DNA of 64,000 bases from Burkholderiales bacterium (GTDB lineage: Bacteria; Pseudomonadota; Gammaproteobacteria; Burkholderiales; Burkholderiaceae_C): assembly GCA_016702555.1 (NCBI GenBank), contig JADJDV010000005.1:372001-436000 (forward strand), given 5' to 3'. A program made the position numbers and the translations under genes. The notes under the pieces were generated by a model that saw only the letters and a program-made list of their open reading frames with translations, was not told where the DNA came from and did not search any database. Positions 63,471 through 64,000 of this stretch are shown piece after piece; the first letter of the stretch is position 1, and the number at the start of each line of letters is the position of its first letter.

Positions 63471-64000
63471 ATGAAGTTCGGCCTTGAACGTTTTCTCGAA
63501 GACCCGGCATTGCGCGCGCCGCTCAAGGGCCGCCGCGTCGCCCTGCTCGCCCACCCGGCCTCCGTCACGCGCGACCTGACGCACTCGCTCGACGCCCTCG
63601 CCGCCCTGCCCGACCTCAGGCTCACGGCCGCCTTCGGCCCGCAGCACGGCCTGCGCGGCGACAAGCAGGACAACATGGTCGAGTCGCCCGACTTCACCGA
63701 CCCGCGCCTTGGCATCCCGGTGTTCAGCCTGTACGGCGAAGTGCGCCGCCCCACCGACGCCATGCTGGCACCCTGGGACGTGCTGCTGGTCGACCTGCAG
63801 GACCTGGGCTGCCGCATCTACACCTTCATCACCACGCTGCGCTACGTGCTCGAAGCCGCCGCGGCTTCGGCCAAGGCGGTGTGGGTACTGGACCGCCCCA
63901 ACCCGGCCGGCCGGCCGGTGGAAGGATTGAGCCTGCGCGAAGGCTGGGAGAGCTTCGTCGGCGCCGGCCCGATGCCGATGCGCCACGGCATGACCATGGG
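63471..64000 (+). CDS. namZ: DUF1343 protein, exo-beta-N-acetylmuramidase NamZ-like (3' end beyond window)
   Basis: 176 codons visible from the ATG at 63471. RRVALLAHPASVTRDLTHSLDAL, FGPQHGLRGDKQDNMVESPDFTDPRLGIPVFSLYG and DVLLVDLQDLGCRIYTFITTLRYVLEAAA are typical of DUF1343, whose characterised member removes terminal MurNAc from peptidoglycan fragments. No signal peptide is seen, so it may be a cytosolic recycling enzyme. The right edge cuts it at about half length. Confidence 0.85.
   Translation, partial: MKFGLERFLEDPALRAPLKGRRVALLAHPASVTRDLTHSLDALAALPDLRLTAAFGPQHGLRGDKQDNMVESPDFTDPRLGIPVFSLYGEVRRPTDAMLAPWDVLLVDLQDLGCRIYTFITTLRYVLEAAAASAKAVWVLDRPNPAGRPVEGLSLREGWESFVGAGPMPMRHGMTM

Overview
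The window comes from a high-GC betaproteobacterium, most likely a member of the Comamonadaceae (Burkholderiales). The evidence is base composition, a Bug-type solute receptor, a TAXI-type TRAP transporter, the long type II QueF, a small PAS-LuxR regulator beside scoAB, a patatin/acetoacetate decarboxylase/3-hydroxybutyrate dehydrogenase cluster, and family-specific features such as the insertion in DNA polymerase IV. Coding density is very high. I saw no rRNA, tRNA, CRISPR array or prophage. Names are recalled from family knowledge; no database search was run.

Layout. 1-9.1 kb: a UvrD/Rep helicase cut by the left edge, GMP reductase behind a terminator-like leader hairpin, a short TauE-like protein, a LysR regulator divergent from a Bug receptor plus M20 amidohydrolase, DNA polymerase IV, and a dienoyl-CoA-isomerase-like crotonase. 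9.1-13.5 kb: a PfkB sugar kinase split by a 3306-bp IS66-family unit with an 8-bp target duplication. The unit is odd because both outer ends are the same (left) end of the element and its transposase is multiply frameshifted. 13.5-18.7 kb: a GntR regulator, the chain 2OG-Fe(II) oxygenase / alpha-beta hydrolase / queF with 4-nt overlaps, then yaaA and truC, whose divergent start codons overlap.

18.7-26.8 kb: a TRAP 4TM/12TM permease, its TAXI receptor and a class III aminotransferase in one operon, a small secreted protein, and a ketone-body operon scoA-scoB-hbdH with a strong terminator. This operon is divergent from a PAS-LuxR regulator across a perfect 26-bp palindrome. 27.5-29.5 kb: a membrane protein and a frameshifted ethylbenzene-dehydrogenase-type haem protein behind an FNR-like site. 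29.8-32.1 kb: egtD-egtB (ergothioneine). 32.2-37.8 kb: two AhpD/CMD-type proteins, a LysR regulator divergent from a D-tartrate dehydratase, and an EF-G-like GTPase. 37.8-42.1 kb: formate-THF ligase and a YgiQ-type radical SAM protein that carries a palindromic intergenic-type repeat translated in frame.

42.2-45.1 kb: a second hydroxybutyrate group (SDR, acetoacetate decarboxylase, patatin). 45.2-50.7 kb: two tandem CHRD lipoproteins, a thioesterase, sixA, ppk1, and an OlsB-like acyltransferase with a coupled small ORF. 50.9-53.1 kb: the arsenic operon arsR-arsC-acr3. 53.2-61.9 kb: a complete seven-gene Mrp Na+/H+ antiporter operon (A to G) whose last subunit, MnhG, is fused to a universal-stress-like domain and is followed co-directionally by a histidine kinase and an NtrC-type regulator. 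62.1-64 kb: a DOMON-like protein, a methyltransferase, and the start of a NamZ-type (DUF1343) protein cut by the right edge.

No clear anti-phage or otherwise novel multi-gene system stands out. The most unusual items are the two-left-end IS66 unit, the repeat inside YgiQ, the MnhG-USP fusion linked to a two-component system, the guaC leader hairpin, and the PAS-LuxR/sco palindrome.
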